DNA of 54,933 bases from a virus. The DNA lies in IMG/VR virus record IMGVR_UViG_3300046504_000195, positions 1-54,933 of that record; one strand, given 5' to 3'. The notes beneath the pieces are model-generated. The model was not told the origin of the DNA. It made no database searches and saw nothing but the letters and a program-made list of their open reading frames with translations. Below, in pieces: positions 40,967 through 49,258 of this stretch (its first letter is position 1; each line of letters begins with the position of its first letter). The translations under genes and the position numbers were made by a program.

Positions 40967-41029
40967 GCAATAATTTTACAGACAATGGATTCTAAGCAAA
41001 CCCGATTCAAATGAGTCGGGTTTTTTATT
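40932..41029 (+). terminator. Attenuator of tRNA cluster 4
   Basis: Terminator AAACCCGATTC (40998-41008)/GAGTCGGGTTT (41013-41023), loop AAAT, T run. Competing pair GAATCGGG (40932-40939) with CCCGATTC (41001-41008). Between them TCCATTTGT/ACAATGGA can form a further hairpin. Confidence 0.75.
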
Positions 41030-41030
41030 T

Positions 41031-41160
41031 GCATAAAAACACATATTGTTGCATAAAAACTCTTAGAATATGTAAAATAGGTAGAAAAACACATATTTTG
41101 TGAAAAACAGTTATTTGTTATGAAAAACGTTTAAAAACATGGGGTTTTTATGAAAAACAG
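41031..41160 (+). repeat. AT-rich direct repeats between attenuator and tRNA-Lys
   Basis: GCATAAAAAC twice (41031, 41051), AAAAACACATATT twice (41035, 41085) and TGAAAAAC three times (41101, 41121, 41151). No ORF. Possible protein-binding iterons. Confidence 0.45.
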
Positions 41161-41164
41161 GTTT

Positions 41165-41236
41165 GTGCTCGTAGCAAAGTTGGTTTAGCCTCGGACTTTT
41201 AATCCGAAGACGTGGGTTCGAGTCCCACCGGGCACA
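41165..41236 (+). tRNA. tRNA-Lys(TTT)
   Basis: Acceptor GTGCTCG/CGGGCAC, loop CTTTTAA on TCGGA/TCCGA, regular. Confidence 0.93.
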
Positions 41237-41306
41237 CATGACAGGGTAGAACATTTTAGGATTTTTCGATGAACTGAGTAAAGGTATTCATGAGAAAAAT
41301 TCATTT

Positions 41307-41378
41307 GCACTCGTAGCAAAGAGGCAATGCTACTGCCCTTTAAGCAGACGAACGTGGGTTCGACTCCCACCGAGTGCA
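41307..41378 (+). tRNA. tRNA-Lys(TTT), C33
   Basis: Acceptor GCACTCG/CGAGTGC, D stem GCA/TGC, stem CTGC/GCAG, loop CCTTTAA: Lys anticodon with C at 33, the base 5' of the site PrrC-type nucleases cut. Confidence 0.82.
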
Positions 41379-41417
41379 CAATAAATTTGGTGATGGCATT
41401 AATGTCGTGAGCAAATA

Positions 41418-41535
41418 AGTGAGAATGTGGCTGAACGGAAAGTGCAGACTGAATTGGTACACTGCTTGGGTTTACAACCTTAACAAGCAGAAGAGGTCTG
41501 ATAAGTAAGCAGGTTCGAGTCCTGCCATCCTCACA
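41418..41535 (+). tRNA. tRNA-like gene with enlarged anticodon loop
   Basis: Acceptor GTGAGAATG/CATCCTCAC (8 of 9), D arm GCT/AGT, anticodon stem CAGAC/GTCTG, normal T arm GCAGG-TTCGAGT-CCTGC. The anticodon loop is 46 nt instead of 7 and holds a hairpin CTGCTTG...CAAGCAG with TTTACAA at its tip. Either an unusual intron/insertion or a non-tRNA product. Confidence 0.5.
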
Positions 41536-41539
41536 AATT

Positions 41540-41608
41540 GGGATTGATTCTTTGGAGAAACCGGGTCTGTAAAACCCCACATAGTAGGTTCGATGCCTAC
41601 CAGTCCCA
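41540..41608 (+). tRNA. tRNA-Tyr(GTA), short variable loop
   Basis: Acceptor GGGATTG/CAGTCCC, loop CTGTAAA on GGGT/ACCC, variable loop ACATA, small D arm. Class I Tyr is atypical for bacteria; class II copy at 41939. Confidence 0.75.
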
Positions 41609-41614
41609 CAAAAT

Positions 41615-41686
41615 GAATCTGTGGCAGAATGGCTATGCTCTTGACTCTTAATCAAGATGATGAGGGTTCGACTCCCTTCGGGTTCA
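41615..41686 (+). tRNA. tRNA-Lys(CTT)
   Basis: Acceptor GAATCTG/CGGGTTC, loop CTCTTAA on CTTGA/TCAAG, short variable loop. Confidence 0.88.
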
Positions 41687-41700
41687 CTAAAATTATGATT

Positions 41701-41937
41701 ATGGAAAATATTACGACAATCGTAAAAGGAACAAATGCAAGTTTAAGCCATGTATGTAATGGCAAAGCATGCTATAAAATTATGACAGCAAATCATTCAT
41801 ATCAACTTGAAATAAATTTGATGGATGCTGAATGGAAGGATGTTTATGTATTTCCAGAATACAAGGCAATAACTTTGATGCGTTGGATCAGGAAAGGCAT
41901 TGAAAGTCAAGATGATTCATTCATAATGTTGAAATAA
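41701..41937 (+). CDS. Small unknown protein inside tRNA cluster 4
   Basis: 78 aa from MENITTIVKG (ATG at 41695 is an alternative); the frame upstream runs through tRNA-Lys and is not coding. Ends at the first base of tRNA-Tyr. No family recognised. Co-transcribed with Lys/Tyr tRNAs. Confidence 0.6.
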   Translation: MENITTIVKGTNASLSHVCNGKACYKIMTANHSYQLEINLMDAEWKDVYVFPEYKAITLMRWIRKGIESQDDSFIMLK

Positions 41938-41938
41938 T

Positions 41939-42019
41939 GAGTAGGTGGGTGAGTGGTTAAAACCGCCTGACTGTAGATCAGGTCCTTCGGGTTCGGGGGT
42001 TCGAATCCCTCTCTGCTCA
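41939..42019 (+). tRNA. tRNA-Tyr(GTA)
   Basis: Acceptor GAGTAGG/TCTGCTC, loop CTGTAGA on CCTGA/TCAGG, class II arm TCCTTCGGGTTC. Regular bacterial Tyr. Confidence 0.92.
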
Positions 42020-42020
42020 C

Positions 42021-42050
42021 AACCCGTCAAGCAATTGACGGGTTTTTTTA
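42021..42050 (+). terminator. End terminator of tRNA cluster 4
   Basis: AACCCGTCAA/TTGACGGGTT, loop GCAA, T run; perfect 10 bp. Confidence 0.88.
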
Positions 42051-42104
42051 TTTGCAGTATTTATAAGTCCAAATAATTTTTATTTAGTCTAATTAAAAAT
42101 AATC

Positions 42105-42135
42105 TTGCATTTCTGAAAGAAATGCATTATATTTG
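42105..42135 (+). promoter_or_regulatory. Host-type promoter with palindromic operator
   Basis: TTG (42105-42107), 20 nt, TATATTTG (42128-42135). The spacer is the palindrome TGCATTTC-TGAAA-GAAATGCA (42106-42126), a likely repressor site. Confidence 0.55.
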
Positions 42136-42171
42136 GGAAAAATAATTTTATTTTAATGCTTATGTATAAAA

Positions 42172-42963
42172 ATGGCTAAAAAGAAAAAAGTAACTACAAC
42201 AGTTACAACAACCGTTACGGAAGAAGTTATAAGTACTCCGACTAACGAGAAAACACACATTATCTGTATCTTGGACCGCAGTGGATCAATGGCAAGTATT
42301 ATGTCAGATTCCATTGGTGGATTTAACACTTTTTTAAAGAAACAAAAAGAACTTCCTGATGAAGCAACAATAACTGTTGCATTATTCGATGACAAGTATG
42401 AACTGCTTTATGATAATGTTGATATTAAAAAAGCAGAAGAACTTACAAACAAAATTTGGTATCCACGTGGCACAACTGCATTATATGATGCACTTGGCAA
42501 AACCATAAACACCGACAGGGCAAAACTTAGAAGCCTTGGAAATGAAGCACCTGCAAAAGTATTGGTAGTTATAGTAACCGATGGTTTAGAAAATGCAAGT
42601 GTTGAATACAAAGGTGATCCTGGCAGAGAAAGAATCAAAAGTCTTATCAAAGAATGCGAAAATGATGATTGGAACTTCATTTATCTTGCTGCAAATCAAA
42701 ATGCTTTCGCAGTTGGTACATCATTTGGCGTAAGTTATGCTAACACCCATACATATACTGCCAATTCTGTAGGCGTTGCAGGTATGTCAGTAACAATGAG
42801 TAATGCAAGTACTATGTATAGAAGCATGAGTTCAACAAGTCATGATTTCAAAACCAAATCAAAATCATTGATAAATGATCCAAATGATGATAAAAAAGAA
42901 CCTGAAGACAATGGTCCTATAACTACTAATAATACAACGGGAAGTTTCACCGTAAATAATTAA
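42172..42963 (+). CDS. VWA-domain protein (TerY-like)
   Basis: 263 aa. Thr/Val-rich start, then a von Willebrand A domain: MIDAS DRSGSM (~35-40), Thr in RGTTALYDALG and Asp in IVTDGLENAS complete the metal site. Layout resembles small TerY-type VWA proteins, often adaptors with metal-dependent partners. C-terminal 50 residues are Ser/Thr/Asn low complexity. A second VWA protein lies at 46318. Confidence 0.82.
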   Translation: MAKKKKVTTTVTTTVTEEVISTPTNEKTHIICILDRSGSMASIMSDSIGGFNTFLKKQKELPDEATITVALFDDKYELLYDNVDIKKAEELTNKIWYPRGTTALYDALGKTINTDRAKLRSLGNEAPAKVLVVIVTDGLENASVEYKGDPGRERIKSLIKECENDDWNFIYLAANQNAFAVGTSFGVSYANTHTYTANSVGVAGMSVTMSNASTMYRSMSSTSHDFKTKSKSLINDPNDDKKEPEDNGPITTNNTTGSFTVNN

Positions 42964-43000
42964 TATTTTTTTCTGTTTTTGTATCTATTTCGTTTTTTTT

Positions 43001-43028
43001 AAGAGTGCTTTCGGGCACTCTTTTTTTG
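43001..43028 (+). terminator. Terminator
   Basis: AAGAGTGC/GCACTCTT, loop TTTCGG, T run. Confidence 0.85.
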
Positions 43029-43105
43029 TTAAAAGTTTAATGCTGAACTGATTGAAAAATATCGAAAAAATATTTTAATTTTTATAAGAAAAACTGCATC
43101 AACAC

Positions 43106-43136
43106 TTGTATTTATGGATGCCATTCCATATATTTG
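43106..43136 (+). promoter_or_regulatory. Host-type promoter of the RNR gene
   Basis: TTG (43106-43108), 20 nt, TATATTTG (43129-43136); ATGGA/TCCAT inverted repeat in the spacer. No cobalamin riboswitch is visible in the 34-nt leader. Confidence 0.6.
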
Positions 43137-43170
43137 TAACCATAAAAATTTATAAAAAATTATTATTCTC

Positions 43171-45738
43171 ATGATAGAAAAAAATCAAAAAAGTTTTACA
43201 AAATTAGAAATCCAAAAAGCAACATTACAGTATTTTAAAGGCGATGACTTAGCCACCGATGTATGGATGAAAAAATACTGCTTAAAAGACGAAAAAAATT
43301 ATTACGAACTGACCCCCGATGACATGCATCATAGAATTGCCAAAGAATTGGCAAGGATTGAAGCAAAATATGAAAATCCTCTCACAGAAGAACAGATTTA
43401 CGAAACCCTGAAAGGCTTTAAAAGAATTGTACCACAAGGCTCGCCAATGGCAGGTATTGGTAATGATTATCAGGTAGTCAGTCTTTCTAATTGTTTTGTT
43501 ATTGGAAATAAAGGCGAAGGTGATAGTTATGGTGGTATATTGAAAATCGATCAGGAACAAATTCAACTAATGAAACGCAGAGGCGGTGTTGGACATGATT
43601 TATCACATATTCGTCCTTCAGGAAGTCCTGTGAAGAATTCCGCAATTACTTCAACAGGTATTGTTCCGTTTATGGAAAGATATTCAAACAGTACAAAAGA
43701 AGTAGCACAAGATGGTCGCAGGGGCGCACTGATGTTAAGTATATCGATTAAACATCCTGATAGTGAAGGATTTATTGATGCTAAACTTGAACAAGGAAAA
43801 GTCACCAATGCAAATGTGTCTGTGAAAATTCACAATGATTTTATGGAAGCAGCAACACAGGGAACTACATATCAACAGAAATTTCCAATTAATGCAATAG
43901 AACCAAAATATACAAAAGAAATTGATGCACAAAAACTTTGGAAGAAAATAATTCATAATGCTTGGAAGTCCGCAGAACCGGGAATTCTATTTTGGGATAA
44001 AATCATTGAAGAAAGTATTCCTGATTGTTATGCTGATGAAGGTTTCACAACTGTAAGTACCAATCCGTGCGGTGAAATACCACTATGTCCGTATGATAGT
44101 TGCAGATTATTATGTATTAATTTATATGGTTATGTTGATGAACCATTTACAAAAAATGCAATGTTTCGTTGGGAATTTTATAAACATGATGTTCAAATTG
44201 CCATGCGTTACATGGATGATATTATTGATCTGGAAGTAGAAAAAATAGATGCAATACTTGCCAAAATTGAATCCGATCCTGAAGATGAATTACTTAAATT
44301 ATATGAAATAAATCTTTGGAAAAATATTAAAGATATGACACTAAAAGGTCGTAGGACCGGATTAGGCGTTACTGCTGAAGGTGATATGCTTGCTGCACTT
44401 GGATTACGTTATGGCACAAAGGAAGCAACAAATTTCAGTGAAGAGGTTCATAAAACTTTGAAGTTAAATGCGTATAAGTCAAGTGCTATTATGGCAAAAG
44501 AACGTGGTGCATTTCCTGTTTTTGATTTCGAAAAAGAAAAAGGCAATCCATTTATTGAAAGAATTAAACAAGAAGATTTCGAAACTTGGGTATTGATGCA
44601 ATATCATGGCAGAAGAAATATTGCATTACTTACAATCGCACCAACCGGAACAGCAAGTCTCATGACACAAACGACATCAGGCATTGAACCAGTATTCTTA
44701 CCTGTATATAAAAGACGTAGAAAAGTTAATTCACAAGAAAAAGATGCACGTATCGATTTTGTAGATGATGAAGGCGTTGCATGGCAAGAGTATCCAGTAT
44801 TTCATCATAAGTTCGAAACATGGTTGGAAGCCAATGGTTATGATGTAAGTATTGTTAAAACAATGAGTACCGCACAAGTAGATGAAATTGTTAAACAATC
44901 ACCTTATTATAAAGCAACATCAAACGATGTTGATTGGATTGAAAAAGTTGAAATGCAAGGCAGAATTCAAAAACATGTAGATCATAGTATTTCTGTAACA
45001 GTTAATCTTCCAAGTGATGCTACCGAAGAAACCGTTGCTAAAGTATATGAAACAGGTTGGAAATCGGGTTGTAAGGGCATTACTGTTTATCGTGATGGCA
45101 GTCGTAGTGGTGTTTTGATTCAAGACAATGATAAAAAAGACTCAGAATTTCACGAAACCCATGCGCCTAAACGTCCTAAAAGATTAAAAGGTGAGATTCA
45201 TAGATTCCAAAACAATTTGGAAAAGTGGATCGCAGTTGTTGGACTAAGAGACGGTAGACCTTATGAAATATTTACAGGTAAACATGAAAATGGATTAGCA
45301 TATTTACCAAATAATCTAAAAGATTGCGAAGTAGTTAAGCAAATCTTTGAAGTTGAAGAACTTGATGAAACTGGAAAAATGATTAAGGTCAGAAAGAAAA
45401 GATATGACATTGAATATATTGATAATGACGGTGAGAAACAAGTTCATACCGGACTAAATCAAGCATTTAATCCCGAATTTTGGAACTATGCAAAATTTAT
45501 ATCTGCTGTTTTAAGACATGGAATGCCACTCGTTTATACATATGAATTAATTGATTCGATGACTTTTAAAGAAAATAATATTAACACATGGAAAAATGGT
45601 GTTGAACGTACAATTAAAAAATATATAAAAGACGGTGAAAAAGGTAAGGGCAGATGTTTAGAGTGCGGTAGTGAAAATCTTCAATTTGATGAAGGATGTC
45701 TTGTTTGTAAAGGTTGTGGAAGTTCAAAATGCGGGTAA
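43171..45738 (+). CDS. nrdJ: Class II (B12-dependent) ribonucleotide reductase
   Basis: 855 aa. Reduces ribonucleotides to deoxyribonucleotides for phage DNA synthesis. Key blocks: LSNCFVIG with the first active Cys, MKRRGGVGHDLSHIRPSGS, NPCGEIPLCPYDSCRLLCINL (radical-site Cys region with C-x-E), TIAPTGTASLMTQTTSGIEPVF. The C-terminus CLECGSENLQFDEGCLVCKGCG is the zinc-ribbon-like tail typical of the adenosylcobalamin enzymes, and no NrdB gene is near, supporting class II. Needs host B12. Overlaps the next small gene. Confidence 0.9.
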   Translation: MIEKNQKSFTKLEIQKATLQYFKGDDLATDVWMKKYCLKDEKNYYELTPDDMHHRIAKELARIEAKYENPLTEEQIYETLKGFKRIVPQGSPMAGIGNDYQVVSLSNCFVIGNKGEGDSYGGILKIDQEQIQLMKRRGGVGHDLSHIRPSGSPVKNSAITSTGIVPFMERYSNSTKEVAQDGRRGALMLSISIKHPDSEGFIDAKLEQGKVTNANVSVKIHNDFMEAATQGTTYQQKFPINAIEPKYTKEIDAQKLWKKIIHNAWKSAEPGILFWDKIIEESIPDCYADEGFTTVSTNPCGEIPLCPYDSCRLLCINLYGYVDEPFTKNAMFRWEFYKHDVQIAMRYMDDIIDLEVEKIDAILAKIESDPEDELLKLYEINLWKNIKDMTLKGRRTGLGVTAEGDMLAALGLRYGTKEATNFSEEVHKTLKLNAYKSSAIMAKERGAFPVFDFEKEKGNPFIERIKQEDFETWVLMQYHGRRNIALLTIAPTGTASLMTQTTSGIEPVFLPVYKRRRKVNSQEKDARIDFVDDEGVAWQEYPVFHHKFETWLEANGYDVSIVKTMSTAQVDEIVKQSPYYKATSNDVDWIEKVEMQGRIQKHVDHSISVTVNLPSDATEETVAKVYETGWKSGCKGITVYRDGSRSGVLIQDNDKKDSEFHETHAPKRPKRLKGEIHRFQNNLEKWIAVVGLRDGRPYEIFTGKHENGLAYLPNNLKDCEVVKQIFEVEELDETGKMIKVRKKRYDIEYIDNDGEKQVHTGLNQAFNPEFWNYAKFISAVLRHGMPLVYTYELIDSMTFKENNINTWKNGVERTIKKYIKDGEKGKGRCLECGSENLQFDEGCLVCKGCGSSKCG

Positions 45739-45977
45739 AACATAGTCATAAGTATTTTAAAAATATTGATTGTAAATATTTTCCTTGCCATGAAATAAAA
45801 AATGATGGTTTTTTTAATTGTTTATTCTGTTTTTGCCCATTATTTTCAGACAAAAACTGTGGTGGTAAGTATTTATTAGTGAATGAAAAAAAGGATTGTA
45901 GTCAATGTACAATAGTGCATGATAAACCTGGATATAAATATATTCAGAAAAAACTACAAAAGTTCTTTGAAATATGA
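45729..45977 (+). CDS. Cysteine-rich small metal-binding protein
   Basis: 82 aa from MRVKHSHKYF, overlapping the RNR stop by 10 nt. Pattern HSHKYFKNIDCKYFPCHE...FNCLFCFCPLFSDKNCGGKY...KDCSQC matches the cysteine-rich small domain family, which I recall sometimes next to cobalamin genes. That association fits the B12-dependent RNR before it, but the role is unknown. Confidence 0.75.
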   Translation: MRVKHSHKYFKNIDCKYFPCHEIKNDGFFNCLFCFCPLFSDKNCGGKYLLVNEKKDCSQCTIVHDKPGYKYIQKKLQKFFEI

Positions 45978-45996
45978 AATAATTGTAATACATTTG
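45966..45996 (+). promoter_or_regulatory. Host-type promoter
   Basis: TTTG (45966-45969), 19 nt, TACATTTG (45989-45996), 17 nt before ATG 46014. Confidence 0.6.
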
Positions 45997-46013
45997 CTTC
46001 TTAAACTATTTCT

Positions 46014-46229
46014 ATGATCATTTTAGAAAGTAAACTCGTCAAAAGAGATTCACCTGCACATAGTGAATACTTAAATTATGAATATGTCGATGGATATTTT
46101 TTAACGATTGACGATTTACAAAGACTCGTAAGAGATTTTCAAGCAGATTGTCATGATGGATTCGTCTCAAATGATAATTCTTATCTTGAAGCATGGTTGA
46201 AGAAGCATGATCAAATTGTAAAGAAATAA
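46014..46229 (+). CDS. Small unknown protein
   Basis: 71 aa, acidic/aromatic, no motif recognised. Own promoter; 88 nt before the large VWA gene. Confidence 0.6.
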   Translation: MIILESKLVKRDSPAHSEYLNYEYVDGYFLTIDDLQRLVRDFQADCHDGFVSNDNSYLEAWLKKHDQIVKK

Positions 46230-46317
46230 AATAATTGCATTTTATTGTAACATTTAAGATATTGTTACGTATAATGCAAGGTGTAGTAATAAATAACTGT
46301 AATATAAATTAAATTGT

Positions 46318-48582
46318 ATGAAAAAAAATGTAAAACTTGTTGAAAACTATTATCTCACTACACAGGAAGTTAATAGTACAGTGACTGTAGAAGTCGCAAA
46401 AAAAACAAACCACATCTTCGTGGTTGACGTATCAGGCTCAATGTCTTGGGAACTCCCGAAAATCCGTACACAACTAAAGAACAAACTCTCCAACATCATG
46501 AAGGAAGGTGATACTATTTCTATAGTATGGTTCTCCGGTAATCGTGACTCAGGAATTCTTAAAGAAGAAGTTGAGGTAAAATCACTCAAAACACTTACAG
46601 ACCTGCATGGTGCTATCGACAGATGGCTTGTTCCAATTGGTCTTACTGCATTTCTGAAACCATTACAATTGGTTAAAGAACTTGTTGCAAGAATTAAGAA
46701 AAACAGACCTGATTCAGTGTATTCCCTGATTTTCCTTTCAGATGGTTATAATAACGACTGTCCGTGGAATGAAGTAATCAAGGCACTTAAAGACCTTGAA
46801 ACAGACATAGCATCTTCAACATTCGTTGAATACGGATACTATGCTGACACACAAAAACTCACCCAAATGGCATCTATTTTGGGCGGTGAAAAAATCAGTT
46901 GCAATGGTTTTGATGATTTTGAACCTATTTTCGAAAACAAAATTTCGAAGAGTGCCAAAGGTGGAAAGAAAACCGTTGTGCCAATCACCGACAAATATCT
47001 TTATGATTTTGTATTCAGTGTTGATGGCGGTAGTGTACTTCTGTACAATATCGTTGACGGCAAAGTATTGGTTGGTTCAGATGTAAAAGAAATTTATTTC
47101 TTCTCACCTACAGCCGTTGGTGTTGACGCAGGTAATAACACAACTGATGCTTCTTTGTATGCAGCAATTTATGTGCTTGCAGACAAACTTATGAATGATG
47201 ATGCAGAGAAAATTTTCTATGCTCTTGGTGACAACTATTATTACAAGGTATTAGCCAATGCATTTGGAAAACAGAAACTCAATGCATTCAAAAATGCAAT
47301 CAAAGAATGTGTTGGTGACGCATCAAAAAGATTTCTTGAAGGTGGTCGTTCAGCAATTAAACCCGTTAGTGATAACGCATATTGCTTGATGAACCTTATT
47401 AACGATTTGGGCGGTTTGGAAGGTTGTTTATTCTTCCCAAGTCATCCTGAATTCCAATACAACAGGATTGGTAGAAAGAAAGTTGCAGTTGGAAGTACTC
47501 TTACCGATGCCGACAAGAAAAGACTTGCAGAAGCAAAAAATCTTGACGAAGTGAATAAAATCACCGCAGAACTTGCTGAAAAGAAAGTTGATATTAAATT
47601 TGTCAGCACCGATCCGGATAAAGGTTATCCTCTTACTGATTTGGTATGGAATGAAGAACGTGCCAATTTAAGTGTTCGTATTTTTATTAATGGTGAAGTA
47701 CAACTTCCTACGAACAAATTCAAGATCGAAAAGGTTGCCTCTTTCAAATATAACACCTTTACCCTTGTAAAAGACGGTATTGTGAATGTCGAAAAACTTC
47801 CGGTATTATATTCTGATGAATTAAGTGATCTTTTGTCAAAAAATGGTGTCAAATTCGAACTTGAAGGTTCAAAACTCTCACCGAATGATATGAGGATCAT
47901 CATTGATCTTAACAGTCTTCCTATTGTCAACAGGGGTATGGTTAAAGCAGTTTCAGCAATGCAACTTGCAAAACAAGAATGGGAACTCATTAAGATACAA
48001 GGTGAGAAGAAAGTTTACGATTATTACAAAAAATCATTGTTTCCAAAAACCAGTAAGTCATTCTTGGAATTAGGTTTTACACAGGAAGCAGTCGATTGGC
48101 TGAAAGAAGTCGGTGTCACGGACTTCAACGGCTTTGCTCCAAAGGTAACAAGTGCCGAAGCAACAGACTTCTATATGTCAGTTGTACTTGCTACAAAGAT
48201 CAAAGGTCTGTCAAGTCTTCCAAAGGTCGAAGATGTTGTTGCCAAGATCAAAGCAAAGGGTTCATTGAAATTGAATGAATGGGTTATGGCAGATGCAATC
48301 AAGAAATATCTTGCTCAGACAGAAACTGACATGTATCAAACATTGAATGATGATCAGAAAAAAGGTGTGCTTGAAGTGTATCTCAATACCAAATCAAGTA
48401 TGCTGAATAAAAAGAGAAGGAGTATCCTGCAGGAAATCGCACAGATTAAATTCTCATTGATCCTTTCAAAGAAATGGTTCACTGAATTCAAGAGTTTTGA
48501 TGAAAATAAACTCGCAGTGAACTTTGATGGTCAGGACTTGGACTTTACTTTCGATTTAAGTGAAAAAGAAGAAAAAATCTAA
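46318..48582 (+). CDS. Large VWA-domain protein
   Basis: 754 aa. N-terminal VWA domain with full MIDAS: DVSGSM (~40-45), PIGLTAFLKPL and FLSDGYNND. The rest (~550 residues) is not recognised. G+C is higher and AT-run density lower than in neighbours, suggesting strong expression or separate origin. With the 42172 VWA gene it brackets the RNR gene; possible scaffold or chaperone-like role. Confidence 0.75.
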   Translation: MKKNVKLVENYYLTTQEVNSTVTVEVAKKTNHIFVVDVSGSMSWELPKIRTQLKNKLSNIMKEGDTISIVWFSGNRDSGILKEEVEVKSLKTLTDLHGAIDRWLVPIGLTAFLKPLQLVKELVARIKKNRPDSVYSLIFLSDGYNNDCPWNEVIKALKDLETDIASSTFVEYGYYADTQKLTQMASILGGEKISCNGFDDFEPIFENKISKSAKGGKKTVVPITDKYLYDFVFSVDGGSVLLYNIVDGKVLVGSDVKEIYFFSPTAVGVDAGNNTTDASLYAAIYVLADKLMNDDAEKIFYALGDNYYYKVLANAFGKQKLNAFKNAIKECVGDASKRFLEGGRSAIKPVSDNAYCLMNLINDLGGLEGCLFFPSHPEFQYNRIGRKKVAVGSTLTDADKKRLAEAKNLDEVNKITAELAEKKVDIKFVSTDPDKGYPLTDLVWNEERANLSVRIFINGEVQLPTNKFKIEKVASFKYNTFTLVKDGIVNVEKLPVLYSDELSDLLSKNGVKFELEGSKLSPNDMRIIIDLNSLPIVNRGMVKAVSAMQLAKQEWELIKIQGEKKVYDYYKKSLFPKTSKSFLELGFTQEAVDWLKEVGVTDFNGFAPKVTSAEATDFYMSVVLATKIKGLSSLPKVEDVVAKIKAKGSLKLNEWVMADAIKKYLAQTETDMYQTLNDDQKKGVLEVYLNTKSSMLNKKRRSILQEIAQIKFSLILSKKWFTEFKSFDENKLAVNFDGQDLDFTFDLSEKEEKI

Positions 48583-48606
48583 AACTCTTCAAATCAGATA
48601 TTTAAG

Positions 48607-48638
48607 AACCTCAGAAAATTTTCTGAGGTTTTTTTTGT
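48607..48638 (+). terminator. Terminator
   Basis: Perfect palindrome AACCTCAGAAAA/TTTTCTGAGGTT plus eight T. Confidence 0.88.
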
Positions 48639-48656
48639 AAAATAATTGAAAAAAAG

Positions 48657-48687
48657 TTTGGTGGTAATGAAACATTTTATATCTTTG
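48657..48687 (+). promoter_or_regulatory. Host-type promoter of tRNA cluster 5
   Basis: TTTG (48657-48660), 19 nt, TATCTTTG (48680-48687), near copy of the cluster 2 promoter region. Confidence 0.78.
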
Positions 48688-48754
48688 CCACGTATTTAAT
48701 AGAAAACGAACTTATAATAGTTTTAATTAAGAGATCACAATTAATAAATAAATA

Positions 48755-48886
48755 ATGAAAACGTACAGGCACATATCAGCAATCATTACATCGACCTCAA
48801 GTCGCAACGGGATATCTATATTCTGTTCAGACTTTACAGGCAGAAATAATGGAATTGATACGGGTTATGGTTTTCTTATGAGATAA
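48755..48886 (+). CDS. Leader peptide rich in Ile/Ser/Thr/Asn/Gly/Phe/Cys
   Basis: 43 codons. Residues 7-34 contain 24 of 28 residues from Ile, Ser, Thr, Asn, Gly, Phe and Cys, and there are four Arg overall. The downstream tRNAs decode Thr, Cys, Asn, Ile, Phe, Ser and Gly, and further on Arg. GATACGGGTT (48857-48866) is 9/10 complementary to AACCCGAATC of the terminator. Same arrangement as leaders 1, 2 and 4, with the widest amino-acid set. Confidence 0.78.
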   Translation: MKTYRHISAIITSTSSRNGISIFCSDFTGRNNGIDTGYGFLMR

Positions 48887-48938
48887 ACTTAAAAGTTTTA
48901 GTAAACCAAAAACCCGAATCGCAAGTTTCGGGTTTTTT
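48857..48938 (+). terminator. Attenuator of tRNA cluster 5
   Basis: Terminator AACCCGAATC (48911-48920)-GCAA-GTTTCGGGTT (48925-48934) and T run. Competing strand GATACGGGTT at 48857-48866. Confidence 0.72.
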
Positions 48939-48956
48939 TGTTGTTCTTTCAGATAT

Positions 48957-49027
48957 GCCGAGATAGTCCAAAGGTAGAACTTCTGTGTGGTATTCAGAGG
49001 ATACGAGTTCGAGTCTCGTTCTTGGCT
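48957..49027 (+). tRNA. tRNA-Thr(GGT)
   Basis: Acceptor GCCGAGA/TCTTGGC, loop GTGGTAT on TCTGT/TCAGA with a T-T pair at 31-39, T arm ACGAG/CTCGT, T73. Confidence 0.78.
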
Positions 49028-49171
49028 CAAATAAAATAAGGTTATAACCTTATATCTTATGAATATAAGATTATTGCCTTAATAAAATATAACTCTTACA
49101 GGTTATAAACACAATTAATAACCCAAGCAGGTTATTATCTGTAAGACGATCTTTGACATGCTGGTAATTTT

Positions 49172-49256
49172 GTCGGGATGCCTGAGTGGTTGAAGGGGAC
49201 GGTCTGCAAAACCGTTTGCTACGCACGCATGGGTTCGAATCCCATTCCCGACTCCA
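49172..49256 (+). tRNA. tRNA-Cys(GCA), long variable arm
   Basis: Acceptor GTCGGGA/TCCCGAC, Ser-like D arm CCT/GGG, loop CTGCAAA on ACGGT/ACCGT, 13-nt variable arm. T73 is the main Cys identity base, so Cys is likely despite the class II shape. Encoded CCA. Confidence 0.82.
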
Positions 49257-49258
49257 AT

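Noticed and set aside
41031-41160. CRISPR array
   Set aside because: Repeats are short, unevenly spaced and without unique 30-nt spacers; no cas genes.
43137-43170. Cobalamin riboswitch before the B12-dependent RNR
   Set aside because: Only 34 nt between promoter and ATG, too short, and no B12-box.
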